A stretch of 64,000 bases of DNA from the NCBI GenBank assembly GCA_963576565.1, contig OY755038.1, positions 182,310,452 through 182,374,451 on the forward strand, written 5' to 3'. A program made the position numbers and the translations under genes. Shown piece after piece: positions 10,660-21,990 of the stretch. How positions within the stretch are numbered: position 1 is the stretch's first letter; the number at the start of each line of letters is the position of its first letter. The notes below the pieces were generated by a model. It was not told the origin of the DNA and did no database searches. It worked only from the letters and a program-made list of their open reading frames with translations. Source of the DNA: Aspidapion aeneum (Eukaryota; Arthropoda; Insecta; Coleoptera; Brentidae).

Positions 10660-10870
10660 CCGAATTAATGCGGAAAAGTGCAATTTTTCGCACGCAAAAT
10701 GCATGATGATACAAAACAATATTATTTATTAATTTTTCAGAGAGATATTTACTAGAGGCAGTAGTTTATTTTTCACGCCTGTAGAAAAATAATATACCTA
10801 TCTACCTACCTTGTTCGGCCATTTACAAATGCCTACGTATTTTATTATTTTCTGCTCGCATGCAAAAAAT
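10660..10870. repeat. Further palindrome-end remnants
   Basis: Contains TGCGGAAAAGTGCAATTTTTCGCACGCA (imperfect palindrome, about 10669-10697) and a TTTTTCACGCCTGTAGAAAAATAATATACCTA block (10769-10801) that mirrors the inner 3' motif plus GTACCTA of the YR family. Probably a decayed copy. Confidence 0.5.
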
Positions 10871-11037
10871 ACCTAGGTACTTTGGGAACTGTTTAAGGAT
10901 AAGTTTGGTGCGAAAGGTAGAATTTTTGACACTGTTATTAGATTATATAGAAAATCGTAAAATTAATTGTTTGAGTTTTAGCACTTCTATTGTAAACTAA
11001 CACAGCACCATTTTAAAGACAATAGTGTATCTGTAGC

Positions 11038-11394
11038 CAGCGGCGTAGCGTGGGGGGGGCGCATGGGTTCGTCGCCCCCCCCCGCCCCGAGGGTAGTGGC
11101 GCCCCATAGGTGGGAGAGGCGCCCTTGTGACTCATCGGCCGCCCCCCCACACATGATGACCTTTTTTTTTTTTTTGCCGCAAGATTCGTGAGTGAGAGGC
11201 GCCCTTGTGACTCATCGGCCGCCCCCTCACACATGATGACCTTTTTTTTTTTTTTTTTTTGGTCGCAAGATTTGTGAGAGGCGCCTTTTTGACCTTTTTG
11301 TCACACGATTTATCATCAGTTTTCAGATTTCCAGAGGCGCCCTTTTTAGCTGTCGCCCCCCCCCCCCCGCCCTTTCGGGCACGCTACGCCGCTG
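11038..11394. mobile_element. hAT-type MITE with perfect 8-bp target duplication
   Basis: Perfect 15-bp terminal inverted repeats, CAGCGGCGTAGCGTG. The host octamer TCTGTAGC is duplicated exactly at 11030-11037 and 11395-11402. The interior holds an internal direct repeat (GAGGCGCCCTTGTGACTCAT at about 11116 and 11196) and long G, C and T runs. No transposase. Confidence 0.92.
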
Positions 11395-11402
11395 TCTGTA
11401 GC

Positions 11403-12497
11403 GTAATATAAAATTTTGAATCTAATAATTACAACAAATTTAATTCTATAAACTTTTTTATACTCTTTATGGAATTTAGAAAACTATTCTTCAAGGGAAT
11501 ACCAATAGTCTAGTGACGGCGCTGATTCGTTCGGGCGTGGCCGTTTTCGTATAAGTGTAAAGGACAGACTTATGCAATTTTCGTATTGTCATCCTTTAAT
11601 GTGATACTCAAAATCCACTTATAGAGTAAATAGCTAACCGGGTGTATTGGAATATTACATGATCCACGTACTCGCCAAGCAGCAGACGTAATTTTTACGT
11701 TTGATGAAGCTTGGTTTAAAGAACCCGAAAATTTATTTAGTCTTTGACTGGGTACACCTCAAAAGATTCCTTGGATATTTACGTTTTTTATGTTTATTTA
11801 GTTTGACAAACAAGTTTTTAAGCAGTTTCTGTAGGAATGGTTTAGGTGGGCTATTATAAAAATAGTACTTTCTATGAGTGAGTTATAAATTATTGACGGT
11901 AAGAACAGTGCCCCAAATAAGAAATAAGGAAAGGTGTGGTACGTGGGTCCCTTCTAATTTTTAATTAAACTTCTTTTAAAAATCTTGAATTTTATTTGAA
12001 TTTAAACTGCAATATTTTAGGCCTTAAAAGTTTAAAATACAGTTGAACCTCACTTACTCGAACTTTCCATAACTCAATGTTTTTGTTGTCGCTTTATGTT
12101 ATAGTAGCTTGATAGTATTGGTAAATTCAGAATAAAGCAAGTAGTTAAAATACTGATAAATATGTAGTTTTTAAAAGGTCTGTACAAAATCTTGCTACAC
12201 GAATTATTGTCAAAATAAGCTAATTTTTAACAACTTACTTCCGTCCGAAATTCCTCAATTTCTAAGAAAAATGGTGTTAAAACTAAACAATAAAAATCAA
12301 TTTTTTTTAAATTTATTGACATTTTTTAGCATTTTTTTTTGAAAATTTCTACTCTGATGATTTTCAGAAGGCTAAACTCGAATACGTTTTCACTATCGCT
12401 GTTAGAGGGCGCTCTGTTTTTCTGAAGGTTTAAAATTACCATACCTTTTTTTTCAATGTAGGTATTTTATAAATATTATTATTTTATATGTTTTATT
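11403..12497. other. No gene recognised
   Basis: Non-coding AT-rich sequence with no repeat I can pair within the window. Confidence 0.5.
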
Positions 12498-12730
12498 TTA
12501 TTCAAGTACAAGTACTTGAAGCACTTGAAGTACTTGAAGTACTTGAAGTACTTCAAGTACTTCTAGTGTACTTCAAGTACTTCTAGTGTACTTCAAGTAC
12601 TTTTGTTGTACTTTTGTATGTATATTTGAAAAGAAAATGTACTTAGTACTTCAAGTACTTTTACAAATCTTAATGTACCTGGTACTTGTACTTGAAGTAC
12701 TTTCATAATGTATTTGTGACAGCTCTGATT
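12498..12730. repeat. GTACTTGAAGTAC palindromic tandem repeat, second locus
   Basis: Same unit as 4313-4660. Its right edge is GTGACAGCTCTGATTATCCC, whose complement (GGGATAATCAGAGCTGTCAC) resembles the left edge of the first locus. The loci are therefore in opposite orientation and share one defined end. Confidence 0.75.
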
Positions 12731-12854
12731 ATCCCTTATATCTTCTGCACTATTGCACCTGCACAACTAGTTCTCACTATATAAAAAGAAAATTCAAAGC
12801 TGTTAACAAGGTGACCTGGATAGGTGCAAAATATGTTATCAATTATAATAAAAA

Positions 12855-13572
12855 ATACTCTGCCAATCTATGGGCACCTAAGCTCACACTAGGTACTATA
12901 GTTATAGTGTGAGCTAATATAATCAAAAACTGAAATATATTTTATTCAACTCCAGACTCAATTACCTTTCGTTTGATACCACACAAGCCATGTTTTGACT
13001 TAAACTCAATTTTTTTTAAATCTACCCCCACCCTTTAAAAAAAACTAAAATGTATTTTGTTTAACTCCAGACTCATTTACCCTTCGTTTGATATCACACA
13101 CGCCATATTTTCATTTAAACTCTAATTTTTGACATCTACCCCCACCCTTTTTTTTTAAATAAACTAAAATTCATTTTGTTTAACTCCAGACTTAATTACC
13201 TTTCGTTTGATATCACACACGCCATATTTTCACATAAACTCTAATTTTTGGAATCTACCCCCACCATTTTATTTGGTTGGCGTTCGGTGGATTTTGTTAA
13301 TTTTTAAATGGGACCATCACGGCCCAAGACCCAATTTAGGTACCAAATTTCATTAAAATCGGACAAGCGGTTTTTGAGTTATGCGGGTTGGTCGTTACAG
13401 ACAGACATACAGACAGACATACAGACAGACAGACAGCAAAACAAAAAAGTTTCAAAATCATCTGAAACGCAAAGATATATAAAAATTTTTGAAATCGGAG
13501 CAACTTTTTTTTTCTCGAAAAAATTAGGATCACCATAGCTCACACTACTTATATAGTAGTAGTGTGAACTAA
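12855..13572 (+). mobile_element. Hairpin-ended repeat element with tandem core and PuCAGA tail, copy 1
   Basis: Order: a leader (AATACTCTGCCAATCTATGG), a terminal palindrome AGCTCACACTA...TAGTGTGAGCT (12891-12918), three diverged tandem units of about 115 bp (each with TTTAACTCCAGACT, TTTCGTTTGATATCACACA and CTACCCCCACCC), a block with ATTTCATTAAAATCGG and GTTTTTGAGTTATGCG, a short (ACAGACAG)n tract, AAAAATTAGGATCACCATAG and a final palindrome AGCTCACACTA...TAGTGTGAACT. The same plan occurs at 37857-38603, so the boundaries are well supported. Non-coding; superfamily unknown. Confidence 0.8.
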
Positions 13573-13609
13573 AATTGTCTTATACTAGCGCTATGTCAGC
13601 AAAAGTGGA

Positions 13610-14125
13610 CTTCAAGGGCGCGGTGGACTACTTTTTGATTTGGTATACTCTATGCCTTGCCCCTGGCGTCTAGGGGCTGTAAGAGGCCAACATCTTATTT
13701 TGATTTCAGAATCAGGCAATTAGTTGGGATATCTTAAACTTATGAATCATATGGCATGAGTCATATTATATCAGAAAATAAAACTTTTCAAATTCTAAAA
13801 ATTAAACAGTTTGATCAAATGTAATCATTGCAAAATCGAAAAGGACGAATTTGTGTGGTAACGTATATTGGCAACGATAATGATGGTTGAAATTAGTAAC
13901 CCCTAGATAGGGAATGATGTTGCATTTTTATAATATATGATCAATCCATATGAGTTTAGGATAACCAGAATGAGTGATTCTGTGATTATGAAGTGGTGTC
14001 AACGGTCCCCTTATAGCCCCTAGGGCTGAGGGCAAAGTACAAAGTTTTTAAAATTGAGAAGCACAAAACCCTTTTTGTGCAATTTGGACGCCATGCCATA
14101 GGACAGAGTATAAGCCAATTATAAT
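13610..14125. repeat. Possible old inverted-repeat element
   Basis: Left flank motifs TATACTCTATGCCTTGCCCC and TAGGGGCTGTAAGAGG have diverged complements near 14010-14120 (CCCCTTATAGCCCCTAGGG, CAGAGTATAAG). The arms are imperfect and no target duplication is visible. Confidence 0.4.
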
Positions 14126-14562
14126 TTTTTTAAATTGTAAATGACGACATATTTTGCTTCTAATTAGGGGGCCTTGCTAACAGTTTAGATTGTTTTTTAT
14201 ATAGCAGACCTCTGGATGATTTTAGATTTCCTCATAAGATGACTATCAGAGGAAACGAATCGACCTCTGCCTTCCGTAGTAGGCACTCTCTGACCCAGAG
14301 GATTAGCACCTGTCTAGGGTACTTTTTCCGGGGATTCGGGAGAAGACCACACCGGTATGAAAGGCGGAGAAAAAGGACCTCGGTACGGCGAACATAGCTT
14401 AGGTGACAACCCTTCTTTTTGGGGAAAATAGAAAAGAAAAAACATACCAGCGTCTGACTCATCATGAGCGGCTGCAAACAGCGTCTGTCCCAGATTAGGC
14501 GGCTGAATATAAACTCACCAACACGCCTGGCAAGCGTGGTGTTTTAATGCCATTATCCCCCA

Positions 14563-15260
14563 ATGGGAAAAATCGTGGCGAATTTAAAAACAAAAGGAAT
14601 TGGTCCCAGGTGGGAAGGAAACTCTCCGAACACCTCTAGGGTCTGCCTCACGGAATCTGGGGGAGGCAAAAATTCGCTTATGAAAAAAAGCATCCAACGT
14701 ATAAAAACAAAACAAAAACTAGTAAAACTAACAATAGGAACATATAAGATTAGGTCAATGAACACCGACGAAAAAATAGATGAACTGGAGGAAGAACTGA
14801 CAAGGACAAAATGGCACATTGTAGGCCTGTCCGAAACCCGACGAAAATCAGAAAATCGGATAAAACTGAACTTCGGTAATCTATTATATCATAAAGGTAA
14901 TAAAGATAATAGCAACTTCGGAGTAGGATTCATATTCAATAAAGCAATAAGTAAGCACATCCATACTATTAGAGGAATCTCAGATCGCGTTGCTCATCTT
15001 ACACTCAAAATGAATAGAACATCACTTAAAGTAATTCGATGACGTGCACATTGAAGCATTCTATGAAGACATCTCAAAAGCTATGGAAGAAAACAAAACC
15101 CATCTAACACTGGTAATGGGAGAGTTCAATGCCAAATTAGGTAAGAAAATGAACATAGAAGAGGCTAAAATAGGGATTTTGAATATGGCGAAAGGAATGA
15201 CAGGGGTACAACCTTAATGAATTATGTAGAGGAAAAACACCTTTATGCAATGAACTCTTT
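14563..15260 (+). pseudogene. RTE-like endonuclease domain, frameshifted
   Basis: The first stretch (to 15042) reads LTIGTYKIRSM, then IVGLSETRR (catalytic Glu region) and GVGFIFNKA. After a frameshift near 15042 the domain continues with THLTLVMGEFNAKLG (15095-15140, matching the usual GDFNAKxG with Asp changed to Glu) and MNYVEEKHLYAMNS (15217-15260). Order and spacing fit the apurinic-type endonuclease of RTE/BovB-like LINEs. Several stops follow. Confidence 0.8.
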
Positions 15261-15639
15261 GTATAGAAAGAAACCGCAATGAAAGGCTCAGCCCTAATGG
15301 AATAAAGAAAAACGAAATTGATTACAAACTGACTACTGATAAAAATATCGTTAGAAATGTAACAGTCCTAAACAGCTTTACAACAGGCAGTGATCGCAGG
15401 ATGGTCAGACCAAAAATCTGCATTGATAGCAATTTCGAAAAGGAAAGAAAATTTATTAATAACAATGAACAACTTGACATGAATAAACTTACACAAAATG
15501 AAGCTATATACAAGGAAAGGCTAAAGGAACAGCTAACCCAAAACTTAGGATGAGAAAATAAAAATAAGATAATAAATGATATGCTGACAAGAGCTATGAC
15601 CAAAGTAGGAAAAGATATCGCACAAAAAAACCCTCGAGA

Positions 15640-16760
15640 GAGAAGGAAAAAGAACATCTATAGAATACACAGAAATAAATAAAACTATAAGAAATATTAT
15701 AAAAGAAAATAAAAGAAAGAGCCAAGAAATTAAAGTTGAGAGAGTTATAGAAAATAACAGAAATATGAAACGTCTTAGGCCGACATTAGGTAGATAGGAA
15801 ATGATTAAAATAAAGGATATTAACGGCTTAGAAACTAACGTTTAAGACGATAACATAAATATCACACAACTATTCTATACAGAATTATACCAAACAAAAA
15901 AGGAATCATGACGATCCGAAATAAGCAAAGCGGAAATAAAGAGAGCATTAAAGCAAATTAAAAATAACAAATCACCTGGAAAAGCCGGAGGAACGGTAGA
16001 AATTCTCAAGTACGGTGGTAAAGCTGTTATTAATACCCTCCATATTCTCCTGAATAAAATACTAAAAGAAAAAATAATCCGAAACAACTGGAAACAATCC
16101 ATAACCATTCTTCTATACAAGAAAGGCAATAGAGCAGACCTAAATAACTATCGGCGTATAACACTTCTCAATGTCATATATAAGCTTTTCACGAAAATAT
16201 TAAAAGATAGACTAACAGCAAAATTTGACGGTTATAAATCAAAGGAACAAGCAGGCTTTAGAAAAGGTTTCAGTACAGTTAACCACTTATTAATCATGAA
16301 AATCTTAATAAAACGAGCCAACAAATATTACATTCCACTATATATTGCGTTTATAGACTTCGAAAAAGCTTTTGATAGCATTGAGCACTGAGCAGTAAAA
16401 GCATCTTTAATTAATAGCCGAACAGATCACAGATATAAAGACTTAATAGCCAATATATATAGCGAAGCAACAACATCAATCGAAATCCACGAAGGAACCA
16501 AGCCAGTCTTCATAAGAACTGGTGTCAGACAGGGTGACACAATGTCCCCTAAATTATTTAACCAGGCCCTAGAAGATGTTTTTAAAAGCTCAGATTGAGA
16601 AGAAATAGGCATCAAAGTAAACGGACAATTCTTGAGCCACCTAAGATATTGATACAGCAGCTAAAAATATAGGCTTAAGTATGAACTACACTAAAACTGA
16701 AATCATAACAAACACAGGTGAATATATTACGATCAGAATAAACCAAAAGAAAATATAACA
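15640..16760 (+). pseudogene. RTE-like reverse transcriptase, YADD motif deleted
   Basis: Recognisable blocks: KIKNNKSPGKAGG-type finger motif (15957-15990), LNNYRRITLLNVIYKL (about 16140-16188), EQAGFRKGFST (16247-16280), motif A IAFIDFEKAFDSIE (16346-16388) and motif B RTGVRQGDTMSPKLFN (16516-16563). After LSHLRY (16633-16650) the sequence jumps, out of frame, to IGLSMNYTKTEI (about 16669-16705), so the segment that should hold the catalytic FADD/YADD box is missing. Stops at 16389, 16596 and elsewhere confirm a pseudogene. Confidence 0.85.
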
Positions 16761-16957
16761 AGAAGAGGAACATATATACCTGGGACAAAAAAAAATACTG
16801 TAGAAGATATATGGAATAATCAAAAAAAAAATTTTGCCCCATTGCGCAGCCTAGTGGTCACATATTTAATATTTTTGACAGACGAAGAATTAGTCGTTGA
16901 AGGCCAAGAGTTGTGTTAACTTTCATTGCTCTAGCTAAAAACTTTAAGAATTGAAAA

Positions 16958-17088
16958 CAGTGGCGTATATATGGGGAGGGGCCTGGGGGGACACACATAA
17001 AATAGCATAAAATACAGCCTCATGAGGTCTCGGGCCCCCCCAAAACTGTCTCGGGCCCACCTCGAAACTTTTTCTATATACGCCACTG
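16958..17088. mobile_element. hAT-type MITE (CAGTGGCGTATATA ends)
   Basis: Termini CAGTGGCGTATATATGG and, in complement, CAGTGGCGTATATAGAA. Flanking 8-mers ATTGAAAA and CTTGAAAA match at seven of eight positions, consistent with an old hAT target duplication. Only 131 bp, non-coding. Confidence 0.8.
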
Positions 17089-17309
17089 CTTGAAAATATA
17101 TTTTGGCACCCTAACGTTATTTTTGACTGAGGCATTTTTGGGTCTGTCAAGAGATTAGGCAGTGTCGGTGGGATCATTAGTAGTTTATTAAAAAAGGATT
17201 CATAAAAGCTTTATTAAAAAACCCACGGAAAACAAATTTTGACGCCAGGGTTCCAGGGCTAATAAAAATTGCATCTTGCTAGCGCCTAATATTGTGTTCA
17301 GAATTTTTA

Positions 17310-17765
17310 CTTTTCTAGCCCCAAAATGTGTTATTTGGGTGCATTTTGACCTATCTTAGCAATATCGTCGTGATGTCTGTCTGTGTGTGTGTATGTATAT
17401 CTGTCCGTAACACGATAGCTCCTAATCCGCTGAACCGATTTTTATAGAATAGTGTTCGACACTATAATTATTGCTAATGACAATAATAGTTTTTTGACAA
17501 TAAAAATTTAAAAATTGCTAACTTTTTAACGGAGCATCGCATCAATATGCAATATGCGGTTTTCGGAATATAGTAGACTACAGTTTGTTTAATAATTTGT
17601 TTTATAAGCAAAAACTTCGTGAAAGCTTTAGTTTCTGAGATATTTATGAAAAACTGCTTTCAAGGCTGATATCTTGTGGCTTTACCTGGAGTGTGCTAAT
17701 AGGCTAGCTAGAAAGGTATCAGATCCGTCATGGATCTTATTTAATCTTAGGTAGACTTGCTGGCG
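17310..17765 (+). repeat. Interspersed repeat, copy 1 of a pair
   Basis: Shares an ordered set of motifs with 19690-20175: AAATGTGTTATTTGG, AGCAATATCGTCGTGATGTC, a (TG)n tract, GTCCGTAACACGATAGCTCC and CAGATCCGTCATGGAT. Non-coding, direct orientation, superfamily unknown. Confidence 0.75.
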
Positions 17766-18204
17766 CGAGAACCGCATTGGTTACTGTTCCCCTCAAGATT
17801 CCAAAATTCTATGTTTCTGTAAGGCGTATGAGGTTTCTAAAATATTATTATATCTTGATCTTAAGAAGCTAAAAAACGTTAACAAATTTTAAATATTCAG
17901 ATTACGTTTATATTTGTCGAAGTGCTTGTCAGTCAGTAAATAAAGAAGAGCCCCCACCAGATACCGCAAACTTACCTAATTGAGTTTTTTCACTTTGAGT
18001 CCCTTGCTTTTGAAAAGCCTCTCTAAAGAGCACTTAAACATTGGGTAAAGATCTACATTGTTTGACATCGAAAAATCGTAAAAGATCAAAGAAATACACG
18101 GACATCCCACTGTTAAATATTTTTGGGGAAAGGTAGGCACAGACTTATTATTCCGAGAGACATAAAACGTTTAGTTTTAGAATAAGGCATAGCTTGTTTT
18201 TAGA

Positions 18205-18415
18205 TCAATAAAAAAAAACACTTAACTGCTAAATTTACTCGTAAGTACTAGTCGCAGTTGAGTACAAAATTGATAGGTATACCTATAATGTACGACATGC
18301 TTCAACTTTTAGTTTTGATGCCCAAAGCGCACTTACGAAATTATACAGTTTTGTATTTTTATGAATCAGGTTATTAAGTAATTTTGTCCCCAACTGCGAC
18401 TAGTAGTTACAAAGA
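18205..18415. mobile_element. MITE with TACTAGTCGCAGTTG ends, copy 1
   Basis: Left arm TACTAGTCGCAGTTGAGTAC, right arm in complement CTACTAGTCGCAGTTGGGGA. Between them lies TTTTGATGCCCAAAGCGCAC, also found at 21870-21900 (inverted) and 40045-40068. About 200 bp, non-coding. Confidence 0.7.
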
Positions 18416-18419
18416 ATCT

Positions 18420-18965
18420 TGAAGCGTGTGCCGAAAGAATTTTTGAAATCGCTCTAAATTTGTGAAAGGTATATCTACAACTGTTACTAAAAAGTCTTAA
18501 AGCGTGTGCAGAAAGAATTTCTGAATTCGCTCTATATTTGCGAAAGGTATAGCTACTAAGGTCACTATATAACGAAGTTCACTTCGTTATACAGTGTCCT
18601 TAATAGCTACAACTATTACTAATAAGGAGGGAGGAGAGAAGAAAGGGAGGGGGAACTAGTAAAATGATGTTGGAAAAAAGTCTTTAAGCATGTGCAGAAA
18701 GAACTTTTCAAATCGCTTTATATTCGTGATAGTTATAGCTATAAATATTACTAATAAGGATGGTGGGGAGGAGAGAGGGAGAGACGGGGGGGAACTGGTA
18801 AAACGGTGTTGGAAAAAAAATGTGAAAGCATAAGCAGAAAGAATTTTTGAATTCGCTCTATATTTGATAAAATTATGCGAATATGGTTTTTGAATAGGGT
18901 GGGGGGAATGATAGGAGGGGAAATGGGTGTGAGCAGGGAGGACTACAAAGTAACTACAGCAAATT
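18420..18965 (+). repeat. Purine-rich tandem repeats (about 130-bp unit)
   Basis: Repeated blocks, each with AGCGTGTGCAGAAAGAATTT, an ATCGCTCTATATTTG-like stretch, GTATAGCTA...TTACTAATAAGG and a G/A-rich run. Related sequence occurs inverted at 21065-21640 and again at 40250-40410, always next to the MITE with CGCAGTTG ends, so both may be parts of one larger element. Confidence 0.7.
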
Positions 18966-19689
18966 AGAGGACATTTGCAATGGGTAATCAAAGGAATTTC
19001 AATAAAATTGCCTGAAATTTAAATAATTTGGATGCCTTAATGCCTACATCATGTGACAAAATGGCGCCTGAAGACCGCCATGTTAATTCCTGTTTAAAGA
19101 AATATAGCCTATAGAACCTTCGGGATCAGTTTGCTACTGATCGACACCTTTTTGGTCAAAATCGGTTCAGTTGTTTAGCCTCTAGCGTGACACAAAGAGA
19201 CATATTTACTAACATACATAAATCAATCGAAAACCGTGCTGCAGTTGGGTATAAATGAAACAAAAAACACAGAATTATAGAACATGCAAAGATTGTGTAC
19301 GTTCATAATTAAGCTTTTACGATTGACTTGAATTAACGCAAATTTGATGGGATTACTTGAAAAACGTAGTGGAGTATAACTACTAACTACTTCACCAAAA
19401 AAGTAGTTAAATTAGTAACTACTGGTAGTTAGTAGTAAAAAATTTAACTACTTTTTTGATTACAAGCCATATGTAGGAACCGAATTTAAATGGAACGCTG
19501 CCTGCTCTAGAAGGTTAATATTTAACTAATACTTAGTAGTTAAATATTTTTAAAAGTAATTAAGATTACTAGTAGTTAAGTACTAACTAGCTAAATTACT
19601 AAAATTAGTTTAAACCAAATAGTTTAACTATTTTTACCTTCCTAGCCCGCGTAGCAATTGCTAGAGAAGGTATTATTTTCGACGAAAAA
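18966..19689. other. No gene; AT-rich with TAGTTAACTAC-type simple repeats
   Basis: Bases 19380-19630 are made of degenerate AGTAGTTA / TAACTACT repeats. A block at 19150-19215 (GGTCAAAATCGGTTCAG) resembles the tail of arthropod interspersed repeats. No coding trace. Confidence 0.5.
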
Positions 19690-20175
19690 AGTTTTTTTCA
19701 GATAACGCCAAAAATGTGTTATTTGGATGTATTTTGACCTATCCTAGCAATATCGTCGTGATGTCTGTCAGTGTGTGTGTGTGTGTATATTATTTCTGTC
19801 CGTAACACGATAGCTCCTAAACCGCTGGACCTATATTTATAAAATTTTCAGGCAAAATAGTGTTCCACACTCTTACGAGCAGATTAGATTTTTATCAAAA
19901 TAAATCTATTAATGCTAATGAAAGTTGTTTGCCAATTAAAAACTTTAAAAAATGCTAATTTTTAACGGAGCATCGTATCATATCATCATCATCATCGTAG
20001 ACTATATTTTGCTCAATAATTCGTGTTATAATCAAAAACTTTGTCGGTCCTTTAGTTTCTGAGATATTTACAAAAAACTGTTTTCAAGGCTAATATATTA
20101 TTATGGCTTCAATTGAAGTATGATAATAGGCCAGCTAGGAAGTTTTCAGATCCGTCATGGATGCGATTATTAAGA
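19690..20175 (+). repeat. Interspersed repeat, copy 2 of a pair
   Basis: Same motif order as 17310-17765, diverged by substitutions and small indels. Contains a (TG)n tract at 19770-19784 and an ATCATC run at 19981-19996. Confidence 0.75.
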
Positions 20176-20444
20176 TTAAAAATAATCGGGTATAACTACT
20201 CGGAGAAAAAACTTGTTAACTACTTAGTTAACTACTTTTGCTTTTAACTACTGCCCAACTCTGTTTGATGTCCAGACATCATATTATGTTTGAACAGTTA
20301 ATTATTCATATTCTCGCATTCTTAAATTAAGTAATTGATGTAGGTAAAGCTGTATATAAATTTTAAAACAGTAGAGTGAAGCGTTATAGAACTGAGGTAA
20401 AAATTTCTAGCACACATGTATACTATAAATAATTATATTACTAT

Positions 20445-20893
20445 GAGCTATGGTAAATGTGTCAAAAATAAGAAAAAAATTGCTTCGATTTAAAAAAAAT
20501 ATATTTATATGTATCTTTGTCGTGCCGTCTGTCTCTCTGTCTGCCTGTATATTTGTCTGTCTGTCTGTAATGACCAACGCTTATAATTAAAAAACCACTT
20601 GCCCGATTTTATTAAAATTTAGTCACTGGGTTGAGTTTTGGGCTTAGATTTTTGGTAAAAATTTACTTATGTAGTACTTCAGTATTAAATGTAAATATGC
20701 ATGAAGATAAAAACAAATATAGTTTGTCTTCTTCAGGGGTGTTCTAATGAGGGGGGGGGGGTCTCCAATCAGACGCGTCCCCGGTTGGAAAACAGGGTTT
20801 TATTTTCGCGGACCAAAATAGGTAAAAATTACATTATACAATAATCGTGTAAGCTTAGGTGCTCATAAATTGGCAGAGTATTTTATACTTTAC
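20445..20893 (-). mobile_element. Hairpin-ended repeat element, diverged inverted copy
   Basis: In complement it holds the same landmarks as 12855-13572: the leader AATACTCTGCCAATTTATG with AGCACCTAAGCTTACACG (right edge), AATAAAATCGGGCAAGTGG, CATTACAGACAGACAGACA, and CACATTTACCATAGCTCAT at the left edge. The tandem core is absent. A poly-G run (20751-20760) sits inside. Confidence 0.65.
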
Positions 20894-21064
20894 TTTGTGT
20901 AGTCGATTTAGAAATGATAGGCTCTTATTAAAGAAATACACTTATAATATAATATATAAATATGTTTATTTCCAGATAAAGTTTAATATTCTCTAATAAT
21001 TTTATTTTTTTAATAAAACTTGGTGAATTAAACAGTTTTACTTATGAAGTGTATGTAAAACACT

Positions 21065-21640
21065 TGTAGTGCATTCCTTTCACCTTATTCAAAAACCATA
21101 TTCGCATAATTTTATCAAATATAGAGCGATTTCAAAACTTCAAAACAGATTTTTATTCGAACACCATTTTACTGATCCCCCCCCCCATATCCCGCCGCAC
21201 CCTCTCTCCTCCTCGCCATCCTTATTAGTAATAGTTATAGCTATAACTTTTACCAATATAAAGCGACTTCAAAGGTTTTTTCTACACAAGCTTGAAGAAT
21301 TATTTCCAACATCATTTGACTACTTTCCCCCTCCCTCTCTTCTCCCCTCCCTCCTTATTAGTAGTAGTTGTAGCTATACCTTTCACAAATATAGAGCGAT
21401 TTCAAAAATTCATTGTGTACACGCTTTAATACCTTTTTCCAACACCATTTTACTAGTTTCCCCCTTCCTCTCCCTCTCTTCTCCCCACCCTTCTTATTAG
21501 TAATAGTTGTAGTTATATCTTTCACAAATTTACAGCGATTTCAAAAAATATTTCGGCACGCTTTAAAAAAATTTTTGACACCATTTTACTAGTTCCCTCC
21601 TCCCTCTCTCCTCCCCCACCTTCACTCAATGGTAAGGTAA
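21065..21640 (-). repeat. Pyrimidine-rich tandem repeats (inverted copy of 18420-18965)
   Basis: Four blocks of CCCTCCCTCTCTTCTCC-type sequence with TTATTAGTAATAGTTGTAG and TTTCACAAATATAGAGCGAT, the complement of the repeat at 18420-18965. The ORF across it is low-complexity translation and not a gene. Confidence 0.7.
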
Positions 21641-21777
21641 CACTGTTCGCATCCGTAGAAAATCTACACGTATTTTTTGAGTAAAGCTAAAGTTGAAAAT
21701 GCATAATGATTTTTATAAGGCTGAATAGAATTAAACCTAAAAGTTGGAAATAAAAACAAATTAAATAAAAAAAATAC

Positions 21778-21990
21778 CCAACTGCTAAATTTACTTGTAA
21801 CTACCAGTCACAGTTGGGTACAAAATTACCCAATAACCTGATTCATGAAAATACAAAACTGAATAATTTCTTAAGTGCGCTTTGGGCATCAAAAGTAAAA
21901 GTTGAAGCACGTCGTACATTATAGGTATACCTATCAATTTTGTACTCAACTGCGACTGGTACATACAAGTAAATTTATAAGTTGGGTGTT
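21778..21990. mobile_element. MITE with CGCAGTTG ends, copy 2
   Basis: Terminal inverted repeats of about 50 bp: left ACTACCAGTCACAGTTGGGT, right in complement GTACCAGTCGCAGTTGAGTA, both preceded by TAAATTTACTTGTA. Interior as in 18205-18415. Non-coding. Confidence 0.75.

Larger units (their letters stand above)
14210..16840 (+). mobile_element. RTE-like LINE, heavily decayed
   Basis: A plus-strand endonuclease followed by a reverse transcriptase with RTE-type motifs, in several frames with many stops. The 5' untranslated region is probably 14210-14560 (more GC-rich than its surroundings). No intact ORF, so this copy is dead. The 3' end is lost in AT-rich sequence before the hAT-type element at 16958. 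Confidence 0.8.

Noticed and set aside
11013..11234. 73-codon ORF
   Set aside because: Lies mostly within the hAT-type MITE and its internal direct repeat, non-coding.
21069..21500. 143-codon Pro/Ser/Leu-rich ORF
   Set aside because: Translation of pyrimidine-rich tandem repeats; the inverted copies at 18420-18965 have no equivalent ORF.
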